From assembly GCF_029625295.1 (NCBI RefSeq), contig NZ_CP121112.1, forward strand, positions 2,728,001 to 2,792,000: a stretch of 64,000 nucleotides of DNA. The letters run 5' to 3'. Made by a program: the position numbers and the translations under genes. The DNA is from Flavobacterium gyeonganense. GTDB lineage: Bacteria > Bacteroidota > Bacteroidia > Flavobacteriales > Flavobacteriaceae. How positions within the stretch are numbered: the stretch's first letter is position 1; each line of letters begins with the position of its first letter. Below, piece after piece: positions 54,021-64,000 of this stretch. The notes below the pieces were generated by a model. It had not been told where the DNA came from, searched no databases, and saw nothing but the letters and a program-made list of their open reading frames with translations.

Positions 54021-54392
54021 ATGGAAGTTACAGGAAAAGTAAAAGTGGTTAATCCGGAGCAGCAGGTTAGTGCCTCATTCAAAAAAAGAGAATTAGTTGT
54101 TACTACTGATGAGCAGTACCCACAGCATATTTTAATCGAATTTACACAAGATAAATGTGATTTATTAAGCAGTTACAAACAAGGTGAGGCTGTAAAAGTT
54201 TCTATAAATTTAAGAGGGAGAGAATGGGTTAATCCACAAGGAGAAACCAGATATTTCAATAGTATTCAGGGATGGAGAATTGAAAGATTAGCTCCTGAAG
54301 GTTCGGTGCAAACACCACCTATGCCTGCTGCAGAAACTTTTGCTCCTGCAACCAATTTAAACGAAGACGAACCGGACGATTTGCCATTCTAA
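54021..54392 (+). CDS. DUF3127 protein with SSB-like C-terminal tip
   Basis: 123 residues. Residues 1-90 form the DUF3127 domain (QQVSASFKKRELVVTTDEQYPQHI, GREWVNPQGETRYFNSIQGWR), which looks like an OB-fold variant. A Pro/Ala-rich linker ends in DEPDDLPF, matching the acidic tip of SSB (here ssb ends NDLPF). Function is unknown; a role near single-stranded DNA or SSB partners is inference. Confidence 0.8.
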   Translation: MEVTGKVKVVNPEQQVSASFKKRELVVTTDEQYPQHILIEFTQDKCDLLSSYKQGEAVKVSINLRGREWVNPQGETRYFNSIQGWRIERLAPEGSVQTPPMPAAETFAPATNLNEDEPDDLPF

Positions 54393-54399
54393 AAAGTTT

Positions 54400-54545
54400 A
54401 AAATCCAAAATTTAAAAATTCCAAATTCCAAAATTCATAACGTATTGGGATTTGGAATTTTGTTTTTTGAAAGTAATTTTATAACGGAGAATTCCAAAAG
54501 ATACAAACGAGAAGATTGTGTTTAGTTGGAATTTGGAATTTCTTA
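54400..54545. repeat. AATTCCAAATTCC-type palindromic spacer
   Basis: Runs of AAATTCCAAATTCC and GGGATTTGGAATTT around 54415-54460 and again TTGGAATTTGGAATTT at 54526-54541. Related spacers are at 970-1085, 26856, 33921, 47705-47800 and 62685. Confidence 0.6.
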
Positions 54546-54548
54546 TAG

Positions 54549-55982
54549 ATGTATTATTTATTCAAAGATTTATTTTTTCCGCCGGTCACAGAAGCTGATG
54601 AAGAAGGCGTTTTGGCAATAGGAGGAGATTTGAGTTCAGAACGTTTGCAATTGGCTTATAAAAGCGGAATTTTCCCATGGTTTAATGAGGGGGATCCGAT
54701 TCTTTGGTGGGCTCCAAATCCAAGAATGGTATTGTTTTTTGATGAATTAGTAATATCCAAAAGCATGCGAAAAATCCTGAACAAGAAAATGTTTCAGGTC
54801 ACTTATAACAAAAATTTCAAAGCCGTAATTTCTAATTGCCAGCAGATTAAGCGTGATGGGCAAAACGGGACATGGATTTCTAATGAAATGATTGAAGCAT
54901 ACTGCAAATTAAACGAGAAAGGATTTGCCAAGTCGGTTGAGGTTTGGCAGGATGATGTTTTGGTTGGCGGCCTATACGGAATTGATTTAGGACATGTTTT
55001 TTGTGGCGAAAGTATGTTTTCTAAAGTTTCAAATGCTTCCAAAGTTGCTTTTATAGCTTTGGTAAATTATTTAAAAGAAGAAAATTACAAACTATTAGAT
55101 TGTCAGGTTTATAATCCACATTTAGAAAGTTTAGGCTGTCGAGAAATTGACCGTGACGATTTTATGTCTATTTTAAAAGTGAATAAAATGAGCACTGCTT
55201 ACATTGTAAAAGAAATTTATATTTATCCGATAAAAAGCCTTGCCGGAATTAGCTGCCAACAGGCTTTTGCTGAAGAAATGGGTTTTGAAAACGACCGCCG
55301 ATGGATGTTGCTCGATTCAGATAACCAACACATCACACAGCGGGAATATCCAGAAATGAGCCAATTTTATCCTGAGATTTCAGAAGCCAAAATTTCGGTT
55401 ACTTTTCAGGATCAAAAACATGAATTTTTAATCAGTGAGCACTTAAATGATTCGATTTATACCAAAGTGTGGGATGATAAAAGTTTTGTTTTCGAAGTAA
55501 ATAAGCTGACTTCAAAATGGTTTAGCGATTGTTTAGGATTTGAATGTAAATTAGTGAAAATAATCAAAGCCGGTGATCGCAAGCACGAAAGTTCCAGGTC
55601 AAAAGAAACGTATAATGTTAGTCTCGCAGATGGATACCCATACTTACTAATTGGCACAAAAAGTCTTGATTTTTTGAATGAAAAGCTAAAGGAAAAAATT
55701 ACTGTAAAAAGATTTCGCCCGAATATTGTTATAAGCACTCGGAATGCTCATGAGGAGGATGATTTTGAGCATTTTAAAGTTGGTGAAGTTCATTTTAAAA
55801 ATGTAAAATCGTGCGGAAGATGTATTATGGTTAACAATGATCCGCAAAATGGGATTGTGAAAAAAGAACCTCTAAAAACATTGAGTAAGTACAGGAATTT
55901 CAACAACTCTGTTTTATTCGGAACCAATATTGTAGGTTTGAATCCGGGAATAATTCAGGTAGGTGATGAAGTTGTTTTTTAG
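54549..55982 (+). CDS. aat: Fusion of leucyl/phenylalanyl-tRNA-protein transferase and MOSC protein
   Basis: 477 residues. Residues 1-213 are a complete Aat (GVLAIGGDLSSERLQLAYKSGIFPW, FCGESMFSKVSNASK, LLDCQVYNPHLESLG), which adds Leu or Phe to N-termini as an N-end-rule tag. From the Met at 55188 (residue 214, MSTAYIVKEIYIYPIKSLAG) a full MOSC protein follows, with an N-terminal beta-barrel and the Cys pair in KSCGRCIMVNNDP. There is no linker, so the fusion may come from one extra A at 55175-55178; with three A's Aat would stop at TGA. The 3' end overlaps thiF by 4 bases, tail to tail. Confidence 0.8.
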   Translation: MYYLFKDLFFPPVTEADEEGVLAIGGDLSSERLQLAYKSGIFPWFNEGDPILWWAPNPRMVLFFDELVISKSMRKILNKKMFQVTYNKNFKAVISNCQQIKRDGQNGTWISNEMIEAYCKLNEKGFAKSVEVWQDDVLVGGLYGIDLGHVFCGESMFSKVSNASKVAFIALVNYLKEENYKLLDCQVYNPHLESLGCREIDRDDFMSILKVNKMSTAYIVKEIYIYPIKSLAGISCQQAFAEEMGFENDRRWMLLDSDNQHITQREYPEMSQFYPEISEAKISVTFQDQKHEFLISEHLNDSIYTKVWDDKSFVFEVNKLTSKWFSDCLGFECKLVKIIKAGDRKHESSRSKETYNVSLADGYPYLLIGTKSLDFLNEKLKEKITVKRFRPNIVISTRNAHEEDDFEHFKVGEVHFKNVKSCGRCIMVNNDPQNGIVKKEPLKTLSKYRNFNNSVLFGTNIVGLNPGIIQVGDEVVF

Positions 55983-56689
55983 AAATTCAATTTCGTAAAA
56001 TTATATTTCAAAGTATTGAAAAGTAATAATTCATTTTTTAATGTTGGCAATTCCAAAATTAATTTTAGTGTTTCATGCGCCATCATTGTACCTATAATTC
56101 CGGGTAAACTTCCCAGGACTCCATTTACATTACAATTCGGGACATACTTTGGGTCAGGTATTTCAGGAAATAAATCACGAAGATTTTTACTTCCTTTATG
56201 ATTAAAAATAGCTACCTGACCTTCGAATTTTAAAATACTGCCATATACCAGAGGTTTGTTTAAATCAACACAGGTATCGTTTACAAGATAACGGGTGGCA
56301 AAATTATCTGAACCGTCTACTATAACATCATATTGCTGAATAACTTCCACTGCATTTTCAACGGTTAATTTCTCTGGAATAGCTTCGACCTGAATTAGAG
56401 GATTTAATTTTGAAACAATATTTTGGGCCACAATGGCTTTTTGCTGACCAATTTGGCTTTCAGTATATAAAATTTGCCTGTGAAGATTGTGAATTTCGAT
56501 GATATCAAAATCCATTATTCCAATAAAACCTACGCCAGCGGTGGCAATATATTGCAAAACAGGGCACCCTAAACCTCCGGCTCCAATAACCAGAACCCTT
56601 GCCTTTTTAAGTTTTTCCTGGCCTTCGTCGCCAATTTCAGGTAAAATGGTTTGTCTGCTGTAACGTAAAAATTCTTTTATAATGCTCAT
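55979..56689 (-). CDS. thiF: ThiF/MoeB/HesA-type adenylyltransferase
   Basis: 236 residues. ATP-binding motif VIGAGGLGCPVLQYIATAG (about 32-50), DFDIIEIHNLHRQ and DGSDNFATRYLVN fit the E1-like superfamily; NCNVNGVLGSLPGIIG carries the probable reactive Cys. It adenylates the C-terminus of ThiS so that sulfur can be loaded. Last gene of the thi operon, 96 bases after thiH. Confidence 0.88.
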   Translation of the reverse strand: MSIIKEFLRYSRQTILPEIGDEGQEKLKKARVLVIGAGGLGCPVLQYIATAGVGFIGIMDFDIIEIHNLHRQILYTESQIGQQKAIVAQNIVSKLNPLIQVEAIPEKLTVENAVEVIQQYDVIVDGSDNFATRYLVNDTCVDLNKPLVYGSILKFEGQVAIFNHKGSKNLRDLFPEIPDPKYVPNCNVNGVLGSLPGIIGTMMAHETLKLILELPTLKNELLLFNTLKYNFTKLNF

Positions 56690-56784
56690 TATCTGTAAGT
56701 CTTAAGGTTTTTAAAGTCGAAAGTCAAAAGCTGAAAGTGAAGAAACTATTTATACAAGTTTTTGGTATTTAGAACTTTATGCTT

Positions 56785-57906
56785 TTAAGCTTTAAGACTA
56801 AAGCTTCTGTCCCAGTCTTTCAAAACGGGTTCGTAACCTGAGTTTTTTATAATTTGTCTGATTTCTTCTGCAGAGCGTTCATCGCTGATTTCGAATTGTT
56901 CCAGAGATTGCGGATCAACGACATAGCCACCCGGATTGGTTTTAGAACCTGCACTCATACTGGTAATGCCAATTGGAATAATGTTATTTCTGAATTTTTC
57001 GCTTTCTCTTGTAGAAATAGAGATTTCAAGATCTTCATTCCACAAGCGATAAGCACAGATTAATTGTGTAAGGTCTTTATCGTCCATAATAAAATTGGGC
57101 TCAATAATGCCTTCTGCCGGGCGTAATCGCGGAAAAGAAACGGAGTATTTCGTTTGCCAGTATTTCTTCTGTAGATAATCCAAATGAAGGGCATTAAAGA
57201 AGCTGTCTGTCCGCCAGTCTTCCAAACCCAATAAAACGCCCAAACCAATTTTGTGAATTCCGGCAGTTCCAATCCGGTCAGGAGTTTCCAGCCTGAAATC
57301 AAAGTTTGATTTTTTGCCTTTAGTATGGTATTTTTTATATACTTCCTGATGGTATGTTTCCTGATAAACCAAAACCGAATACACACCTGCTTCGTGCAAA
57401 CGTTGATATTCTCCGGTTGAAAGCGGCTGAACTTCCACAGAAATAATCGAAAATTGTTCTCGAATCAAGTTAATTGTATTCAGAAAATAATTAATATTTA
57501 CGGTGTAATTAGCCTCGCCTGTAACCAATAAAACATGATCGAAACCAGTTTTTTTTAGTGCTTCAATTTCTTGTTTTATTTCTGAATCAGAAAGTGTTTT
57601 TCGTTTGATTTTATTATCCAGACTGAATCCACAATACGTACAAATATTTTGGCATTCGTTGCTCAAATAAAGTGGTGCATACATTTGGATAGTTTTGCCG
57701 AAACGGGTTTTGGTAATTTCATGGCATTTTTGTGCCATTTCCTCCAGATAATTTTGAGCTGCTGGGGAAATCAAAGCCAAAAAATCATCGAGGCTTCTTT
57801 TTGTTTTAGCCAAAGAATACTCAACATCTTTTGAGGTGGTCTGATATATTTTGGTTTGAATGGAATCCCAATCGTATTGTTCAAAAATGGATTTGAATGT
57901 TTTCAT
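56785..57906 (-). CDS. thiH: 2-iminoacetate synthase ThiH
   Basis: 373 residues from ATG 57906 (MKTFKSIFEQYDWDS). Radical SAM cluster motif ECQNICTYCGFS (CX3CX2C), followed by a TIM-barrel. ThiH cleaves tyrosine to give the dehydroglycine used for the thiazole ring. Presence of ThiH and absence of ThiO in the operon point to this route. The in-frame extension upstream is part of a CGCAAAG repeat and is not likely coding. Confidence 0.95.
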   Translation of the reverse strand: MKTFKSIFEQYDWDSIQTKIYQTTSKDVEYSLAKTKRSLDDFLALISPAAQNYLEEMAQKCHEITKTRFGKTIQMYAPLYLSNECQNICTYCGFSLDNKIKRKTLSDSEIKQEIEALKKTGFDHVLLVTGEANYTVNINYFLNTINLIREQFSIISVEVQPLSTGEYQRLHEAGVYSVLVYQETYHQEVYKKYHTKGKKSNFDFRLETPDRIGTAGIHKIGLGVLLGLEDWRTDSFFNALHLDYLQKKYWQTKYSVSFPRLRPAEGIIEPNFIMDDKDLTQLICAYRLWNEDLEISISTRESEKFRNNIIPIGITSMSAGSKTNPGGYVVDPQSLEQFEISDERSAEEIRQIIKNSGYEPVLKDWDRSFSLKA

Positions 57907-57909
57907 AAT

Positions 57910-57995
57910 GTTTAACCGCAAAGCGCGCAAAGTTTTACGCAAGGTTCGCAGAGTTTTGCGTTCTTGGCGCATTTCTTATCGAACTTTGCGGTAAA
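57910..57995. repeat. CGCAAAG-type repeat between thiG and thiH
   Basis: ACCGCAAAGCGCGCAAAG at the left pairs in part with CTTTGCGGT at the right (about 57985-57993), related to 36535-36652. The operon reads through it. Confidence 0.55.
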
Positions 57996-57999
57996 ATAA

Positions 58000-58776
58000 T
58001 TATTCATATAAAAAAGAAGTCAAAGGACTCGAAGCTACAGCATAATTTTGCTGATTAGCTACTTTGGCTTCAAACGCTTTTCTTCCGGCAATTACGGCTT
58101 TCTTAAAAGCTTCAGCCATTAACTTAGGATTTCCAGCAATAGCAATTGCAGTATTAACTAAAACGGCATCAGCACCAATTTCCATGGCTTTTGCGGCGTC
58201 GGAAGGAGCACCAATTCCGGCATCAATAATCACAGGAACAGTGCTTTGTTCAATAATAATTTCTAGAAAATCAATTGTTTTTAGGCCTTTGTTACTTCCA
58301 ATTGGTGAACCCAAAGGCATAACTGCTGTAGTTCCTGCATTTTCCAGATGTTTGCATAAAACTGGGTCAGCATGAATATACGGCAGAACAAAAAAACCAA
58401 GTTTTGCCAATTCTTCAGTAGCTTTTAAAGTCTCGACCGGATCAGGCATAAGATATTTTGGATCAGGATGAATTTCAAGTTTAACCCAATTAGTTTCGAG
58501 TGCTTCACGTGCCAATTGCGAAGCAAAAACAGCTTCCTTTGCATTTCTGGCGCCTGATGTATTAGGTAATAAGTTTATATTTGGGTGTTGTAAATGTGAT
58601 AGAATAGCATCTGTCTCTGTTTCGAGATCAATGCGTTTTAAGGCCACTGTAACCAATTCGCTTTCTGAAGCTAAAATAGCTTCTTCCATTTGCAGGTTAG
58701 AACCAAATTTTCCTGTTCCCAGAAATAAGCGGGAGTTGAAAGTTTTATCTCCAATATTAAATAATGACGTCTGCAT
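58000..58776 (-). CDS. thiG: Thiazole synthase ThiG
   Basis: 258 residues from ATG 58776 ([26 protein letters not shown]). TIM barrel with [30 protein letters not shown] (Schiff-base lysine region) and [30 protein letters not shown]. It builds the thiazole phosphate from DXP, ThiH product and ThiS-thiocarboxylate. Start overlaps the thiE stop by 20 bases. Confidence 0.96.
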   Translation of the reverse strand: MQTSLFNIGDKTFNSRLFLGTGKFGSNLQMEEAILASESELVTVALKRIDLETETDAILSHLQHPNINLLPNTSGARNAKEAVFASQLAREALETNWVKLEIHPDPKYLMPDPVETLKATEELAKLGFFVLPYIHADPVLCKHLENAGTTAVMPLGSPIGSNKGLKTIDFLEIIIEQSTVPVIIDAGIGAPSDAAKAMEIGADAVLVNTAIAIAGNPKLMAEAFKKAVIAGRKAFEAKVANQQNYAVASSPLTSFLYE

Positions 58777-59395
58777 ATAATTTGTCGTTAAGTTGTTGAA
58801 CCAATTTTTCTTTTTCAAGGCTTTTTGTAATAATTCCGGATACCGCAATACCATAAATACCTGTTTTTATCAGGGATTCTATATTTTCTAAAGTGATTCC
58901 GCCTATAGCGTAAACAGGTGTCAGAATGTTTTCAATTTTCATTTTATTCAGAATTGAAGCATAACCTTCAATACCTAAAATTGGACTTAATTTTTCTTTG
59001 GTTTCTGTAAATTGAAAAGGGCCCAAACCAATATAATCACAGCCATTTTTCGTCTGAAGAAGAATGTCTTCAAAAGTATTTGCGGTTGCACCAATAATTT
59101 TTTTCTCTCCCAAAATAGCTCTTGCCCCTGAAATGCTCATATCGGTTAAACCTAAATGGACGCCATCAGCAGCTGTTTTCTGAGCAAGTAAAACATCATC
59201 ATTTACAATGAAATCTGCCTGATATTCTTCGCATATATTTTTTACTGTTTCAGCAAGAATTATTCTGTTTTCAAAAGTTTGGTTTTTAAATCGCATTTGT
59301 ATCCATTTACAACCAGCGTCTAATGCCTGATGGATATTGTACAATTGCTTTTCGGCAGTTTCACCTTGTGATATATACTGTAGTTTGTTATACAT
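58757..59395 (-). CDS. thiE: Thiamine phosphate synthase ThiE
   Basis: 212 residues from ATG 59395 ([17 protein letters not shown]); ATG 59407 is possible. [51 protein letters not shown] and [18 protein letters not shown] match ThiE. It couples HMP-PP with the thiazole phosphate. Overlaps thiD at its start (8 bases) and thiG at its end. A second ThiE-like gene lies two genes upstream in the operon. Confidence 0.93.
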   Translation of the reverse strand: MYNKLQYISQGETAEKQLYNIHQALDAGCKWIQMRFKNQTFENRIILAETVKNICEEYQADFIVNDDVLLAQKTAADGVHLGLTDMSISGARAILGEKKIIGATANTFEDILLQTKNGCDYIGLGPFQFTETKEKLSPILGIEGYASILNKMKIENILTPVYAIGGITLENIESLIKTGIYGIAVSGIITKSLEKEKLVQQLNDKLYADVII

Positions 59396-60139
59396 AATGA
59401 TAGCCAATTAAAGTTGATGTGGAGTTTAAATACTTTTCGATATATATTTTAGCCTCTAAACAAGCAGTTTTTAGGTCATAACCCAAAGCTAAATTTGCAG
59501 TAATTGCTGAAGACAATACACAGCCTGATCCATGTTTTGGGCGAAAATTAATTTTTGTAGGGGAGAGTTCTGTCAGATTACTTTTCATAAATAAATAATC
59601 AGTGCCCAAAGCAGTATGATTATGACCTCCTTTCAATAAAATAGCTGTTGGAAGTTCATTTTTGACCCAAAGTTTTTCAGCAATAAAATTGGGATAAAGC
59701 TGCATTATTTCTTCATAGTTAGGTGTTATCAAATCAATTTTTGATAATATTTGTTGTAAATCTGATTGGTTTTCGATGGCTAAAAACTCAAATTCTGTAG
59801 ATGATTTCAATACAGTATCCCAAATAATAAGGGTGTTTGGACTTAATTTTTTAATTAAAGAGACCACTTCATTTAGGTAAAAAAAGAAGGAACAATACTA
59901 ATTTTAACTGATTTTATAGAATAGTTTTTGAATAACTTTTTAATGGAACGCAATACAAAATCAAGCGATGTCCATTCTATTTCGTAGAATTTACAATCGG
60001 TTTGAATTGTATTTGCTGTACTTATAGCTAATCCCTGAACCTGATGCTGTTCAAAAGTTTTAGTATCTGCTAAAATTCCGGCACCCCCTGAAGGATCTAA
60101 ACCCGCTATGCTGAGAGCGAAAGGACGATTTTTTGACAT
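59388..60139 (-). CDS. thiD: Hydroxymethylpyrimidine (phosphate) kinase ThiD, frame broken
   Basis: ATG 60139 gives MSKNRPFALSIAGLDPSGGAGILADTKTFE, the ThiD N-terminus, and runs to SIVPSFFT with a stop. One extra base in the A run 59879-59885 (T's on the coding strand) continues it as YLNEVVSLIKKLSPNTLI to 59388, including the C-terminal kinase motif FRPKHGSGCVLSSAI. Joined length is 250 residues. It phosphorylates HMP and HMP-P. Confidence 0.9.
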
Positions 60140-60698
60140 AGTTTAAAATTTTTAATTGCATTTTCACTACTCCAGATTGTGCCTAAAAGAGCGATATTGT
60201 CAAAGCCGTTTTGAAGTGTCTGCTCAATATTACCCGAATAAATTCCGCCTAAAGCAACTGTTTTAGGACTAAAATTTTTTCTCTTTTTTATTTCTTCAAA
60301 AAGATTCCTCTCTGAACTGTAATTTTCTTTAGAAATACTGGGAAATACCGGACTCAAAAAAGCATATTCAAAAATGTTTTTCAAAGCATTGAAATCTTCG
60401 ATCGAATGCGTTGAAGTTGAAAAGACGAAATCAGATACCTCAGTAAAATTGATCATTTTTTTCTTTCTGTTTCTGAAAAATGAATTCTGTTAATTCCAAA
60501 ATCAGCTGTTATTTGATGATGATGGTGCAGAACCAGATTTTTTCGGTATTTGTGTTTTATCTGATGAATAAATTTTGCTGTTTCTACTTCTGAAAAATCC
60601 GGTTTCCGAATATGAAGCAAAGACAATCCTTCTTCAAATAAGGAATCAATGATGCTGATTTCATTTGCAATTGCAGAAGGATTTGTAATTACGATCAT
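60106..60698 (-). CDS. Second ThiE/TenI-like thiamine phosphate synthase, frame broken
   Basis: ATG 60698 (MIVITNPSAIANEISIID) runs to FSETERKK and stops; the remainder (NFTEVSDFVFSTSTHSIEDF ... VALGGIYSGNIEQTLQNGF) continues after one extra base in the T run 60456-60462, for 197 residues in total. The first half shows LHIRKPDF and HHHH near residue 58. The TGA of the first part overlaps an ATG (ATGA), so reinitiation is another reading. TenI-like members may act as aromatases. Between thiC and thiD, in the operon. Confidence 0.82.
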
Positions 60699-60787
60699 TT
60701 TTGAAAGTATTAAGAATTTAGTACTAAGTATTAAGACAGCAATTCTGTGTATAAATCTTAATACTAATACAATAATCTTGGTTCTTA

Positions 60788-62934
<2,147 letters not shown>

Positions 62935-63009
62935 TCCTTTTGAATTTAGTGTATAGTGACACGTTAGGAATGGCTACAATTACGCACAAAAATGCGTGAA
63001 GAAGTCATC

Positions 63010-63090
63010 TTACTTTTCCCTACGCTAGTATGAACTAGATCAGGTTCAGAGGGTAAAATCTCAGCCTGCGCGATGCAGACACCCCTAAAG
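63010..63090 (-). ncRNA. TPP riboswitch of the thi operon
   Basis: On the minus strand: GGGGTGTCTGCATCGCGCAGGCTGAGA, then TACCC, GAACCTGATCTAGTTCATACTAGCGTAGGGAA. All THI-box words are present in order and the P3-type stem is longer than in the first copy. The -7 element TATATTTG lies directly before it. Confidence 0.96.
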
Positions 63091-63097
63091 TGTGAAG

Positions 63098-63105
63098 CAA
63101 ATATA
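63098..63105 (-). promoter_or_regulatory. Predicted -7 element TATATTTG of the thi operon
   Basis: TATATTTG matches TAnnTTTG on the minus strand and puts the transcript start near 63092, at the 5' edge of the riboswitch. No -33 TTG found at standard spacing. Confidence 0.55.
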
Positions 63106-63196
63106 GATAATTTTTGTTTGGTTATTGAAAAAAGTTTCAGGTTTCAGGCTTCAAGTTTTTGTAAAACCTAAAACTGAGACTAAAAAATGAGACCGT

Positions 63197-63757
63197 TTAT
63201 TTTGTTCTTGTCCAGCAATCTTCCGCATGATCATTGACCATTCCGGTGGCCTGCATGTGTGCGTAAACTACTGTTGAGCCTACAAATTTAAATCCTCTTT
63301 TTTTTAAATCTTTACTAATTTCATCAGAGAGTGGAGTAGTAGCCGGAACATCTTTTGAAGTTTTGGGATGGTTTATGATTGGTTTTCTATCGGTGAATTT
63401 CCAGATATAATCAGAGAAACTTCCAAATTCATCCTGAGTTTTCATAAAAGCCTGAGCGTTTGAAACAGCAGCTTTAATTTTTAGTTTGTTGCGGATGATT
63501 CCTGTATTTTGCATCAGTTCTTCGATTTTATTATCAGAATAATCAGCTACTTTTTTATAGTCAAAATGATCAAAGGCATTTCTGAAATTTTCTCTTTTAT
63601 TTAAAATCGTAATCCAGCTTAATCCGGCCTGAAAAGTTTCCAGAATCAGAAATTCGAATAGAGTAGGGTCGTCATAAACCGGAACACCCCATTCTTCGTC
63701 ATGGTATTTTTTGTATAAATCGCTGGAAGTACACCAGCTGCAGCGAATTAGTTCCAA
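63197..63757 (-). CDS. tag: DNA-3-methyladenine glycosylase I
   Basis: 186 residues starting at TTG 63757 (MELIRCSWCTSSDLYKKYHD); no ATG is available, and an alternative TTG 33 bases earlier adds 11 residues. DEEWGVPVYDD, LETFQAGLSWITILNKRE and the zinc ligands in CSWC and NDHAEDCW fit Tag. It removes 3-methyladenine. Separate from the ada group at 36-38 kb although related in function. Confidence 0.92.
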   Translation of the reverse strand: MELIRCSWCTSSDLYKKYHDEEWGVPVYDDPTLFEFLILETFQAGLSWITILNKRENFRNAFDHFDYKKVADYSDNKIEELMQNTGIIRNKLKIKAAVSNAQAFMKTQDEFGSFSDYIWKFTDRKPIINHPKTSKDVPATTPLSDEISKDLKKRGFKFVGSTVVYAHMQATGMVNDHAEDCWTRTK

Positions 63758-63783
63758 AATTTTTATTTTAAAGGTATAAAAAA

Positions 63784-63812
63784 ACCTCAAACTTATTAGT
63801 TTGAGGTTAAAA
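63784..63812. terminator. Bidirectional terminator upstream of tag and after the lipocalin-like gene
   Basis: AACCTCAAAC and GTTTGAGGTT form a 10-bp stem around TTATTA with A's both sides; reads as a terminator for the minus-strand gene to its right. Confidence 0.75.
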
Positions 63813-63827
63813 AAAAAGTTTTTTAAA

Positions 63828-64000
63828 TTATTTCTTTACGTATACATAAACAGATGTAAAAGTCATTCCTCCTTCTGAGTAAGTTTGTTTCAATTTAATT
63901 TTATTACCTGATATTTCAGTTTCATAAGAATCTCCTTGAGTTTCTCCTGTATATTTAATTGTTAGTGTATTTCCATTTTTTGTCCATGTTCCATTGTCTG
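63828..64000 (-). CDS. Lipocalin-like protein, C-terminal part only
   Basis: About 57 C-terminal residues are visible (DNGTWTKNGNTLTIKYTG ... FTSVYVYVKK), stop at 63828-63830; the start lies beyond the window. The strand pattern GTWTKNGNTLTI and SYETEISGNKIKLKQTY is that of small Bacteroidota lipocalin-like lipoproteins. Function unknown. Confidence 0.6.
   Translation of the reverse strand, partial: DNGTWTKNGNTLTIKYTGETQGDSYETEISGNKIKLKQTYSEGGMTFTSVYVYVKK

Overview
The window is a chromosomal segment of a gliding Bacteroidota, almost certainly a Flavobacterium. The evidence is the gliding and type IX secretion genes (gldE, gldD, gldJ, porU, porV), an AT-rich sequence with few Shine-Dalgarno motifs, Flavobacterium-type promoters (TTG about 19 to 21 bases before TAnnTTTG), a heptaprenylglyceryl/geranylgeranylglyceryl phosphate synthase and many lipoproteins with short Bacteroidota signal peptides. 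No rRNA, tRNA, CRISPR array, prophage or insertion sequence was seen.

Layout. 1-5.1 kb: rng (partial), a 30-residue basic ribosomal-type protein, HU, then mutY-ssb-gldE-gldD. 5.1-11.8 kb: a VOC protein, a heavy-metal-domain lipoprotein, an EamA transporter, an M16 peptidase pair (one active, one inactive), and rplU-rpmA. 12-21 kb: an AsmA-like protein, miaE, a glycosyltransferase, a small accessory block of three lipoproteins flanked by a duplicated piece of the glycosyltransferase tail, an AraC regulator and an AhpD-like protein. 21-35 kb: a repeat-rich gap, an M1 aminopeptidase, pdhC-pdhA, cdd, porV-porU, and divergent gldJ-murF. 35-40 kb: an alkylation-repair group (alkB, a separate Ada metal-binding domain, a 2OG-Fe(II) oxygenase, an AraC-methyltransferase Ada protein). 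40-48 kb: ahcY, a phosphopantetheinyl transferase, a truncated-hemoglobin operon next to a Crp/Fnr regulator, then GGGP synthase, pnuC, an NRK-DUF4301 fusion and arfB. 47.8-63.1 kb: a TPP riboswitch before a TonB-dependent receptor, then greA, a HIT protein, a histidine kinase, a flavin reductase and a DUF3127 protein, an Aat-MOSC fusion, and a complete thiamine operon (thiS-C-E-D-E-G-H-F) led by a second TPP riboswitch. The end holds tag and part of a lipocalin-like gene.

Two regulatory stories stand out. Two TPP riboswitches govern thiamine synthesis and a likely thiamine-type outer-membrane receptor about 15 kb apart. A perfect 26-bp palindrome sits at about -42 of the predicted promoter of a small membrane protein-hemoglobin operon and directly beside a Crp/Fnr gene.

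A caution applies throughout: nine otherwise well-conserved genes are broken by single-base shifts, eight of them in A or T runs (glycosyltransferase, FISUMP lipoprotein, M1 peptidase, porU, ahcY, pnuC, thiD, one thiE, plus the Ada domain). This looks more like homopolymer error in the assembly than real gene loss, so I annotate these as whole genes and give the break points. Several families of hairpin-forming intergenic repeats are also present.
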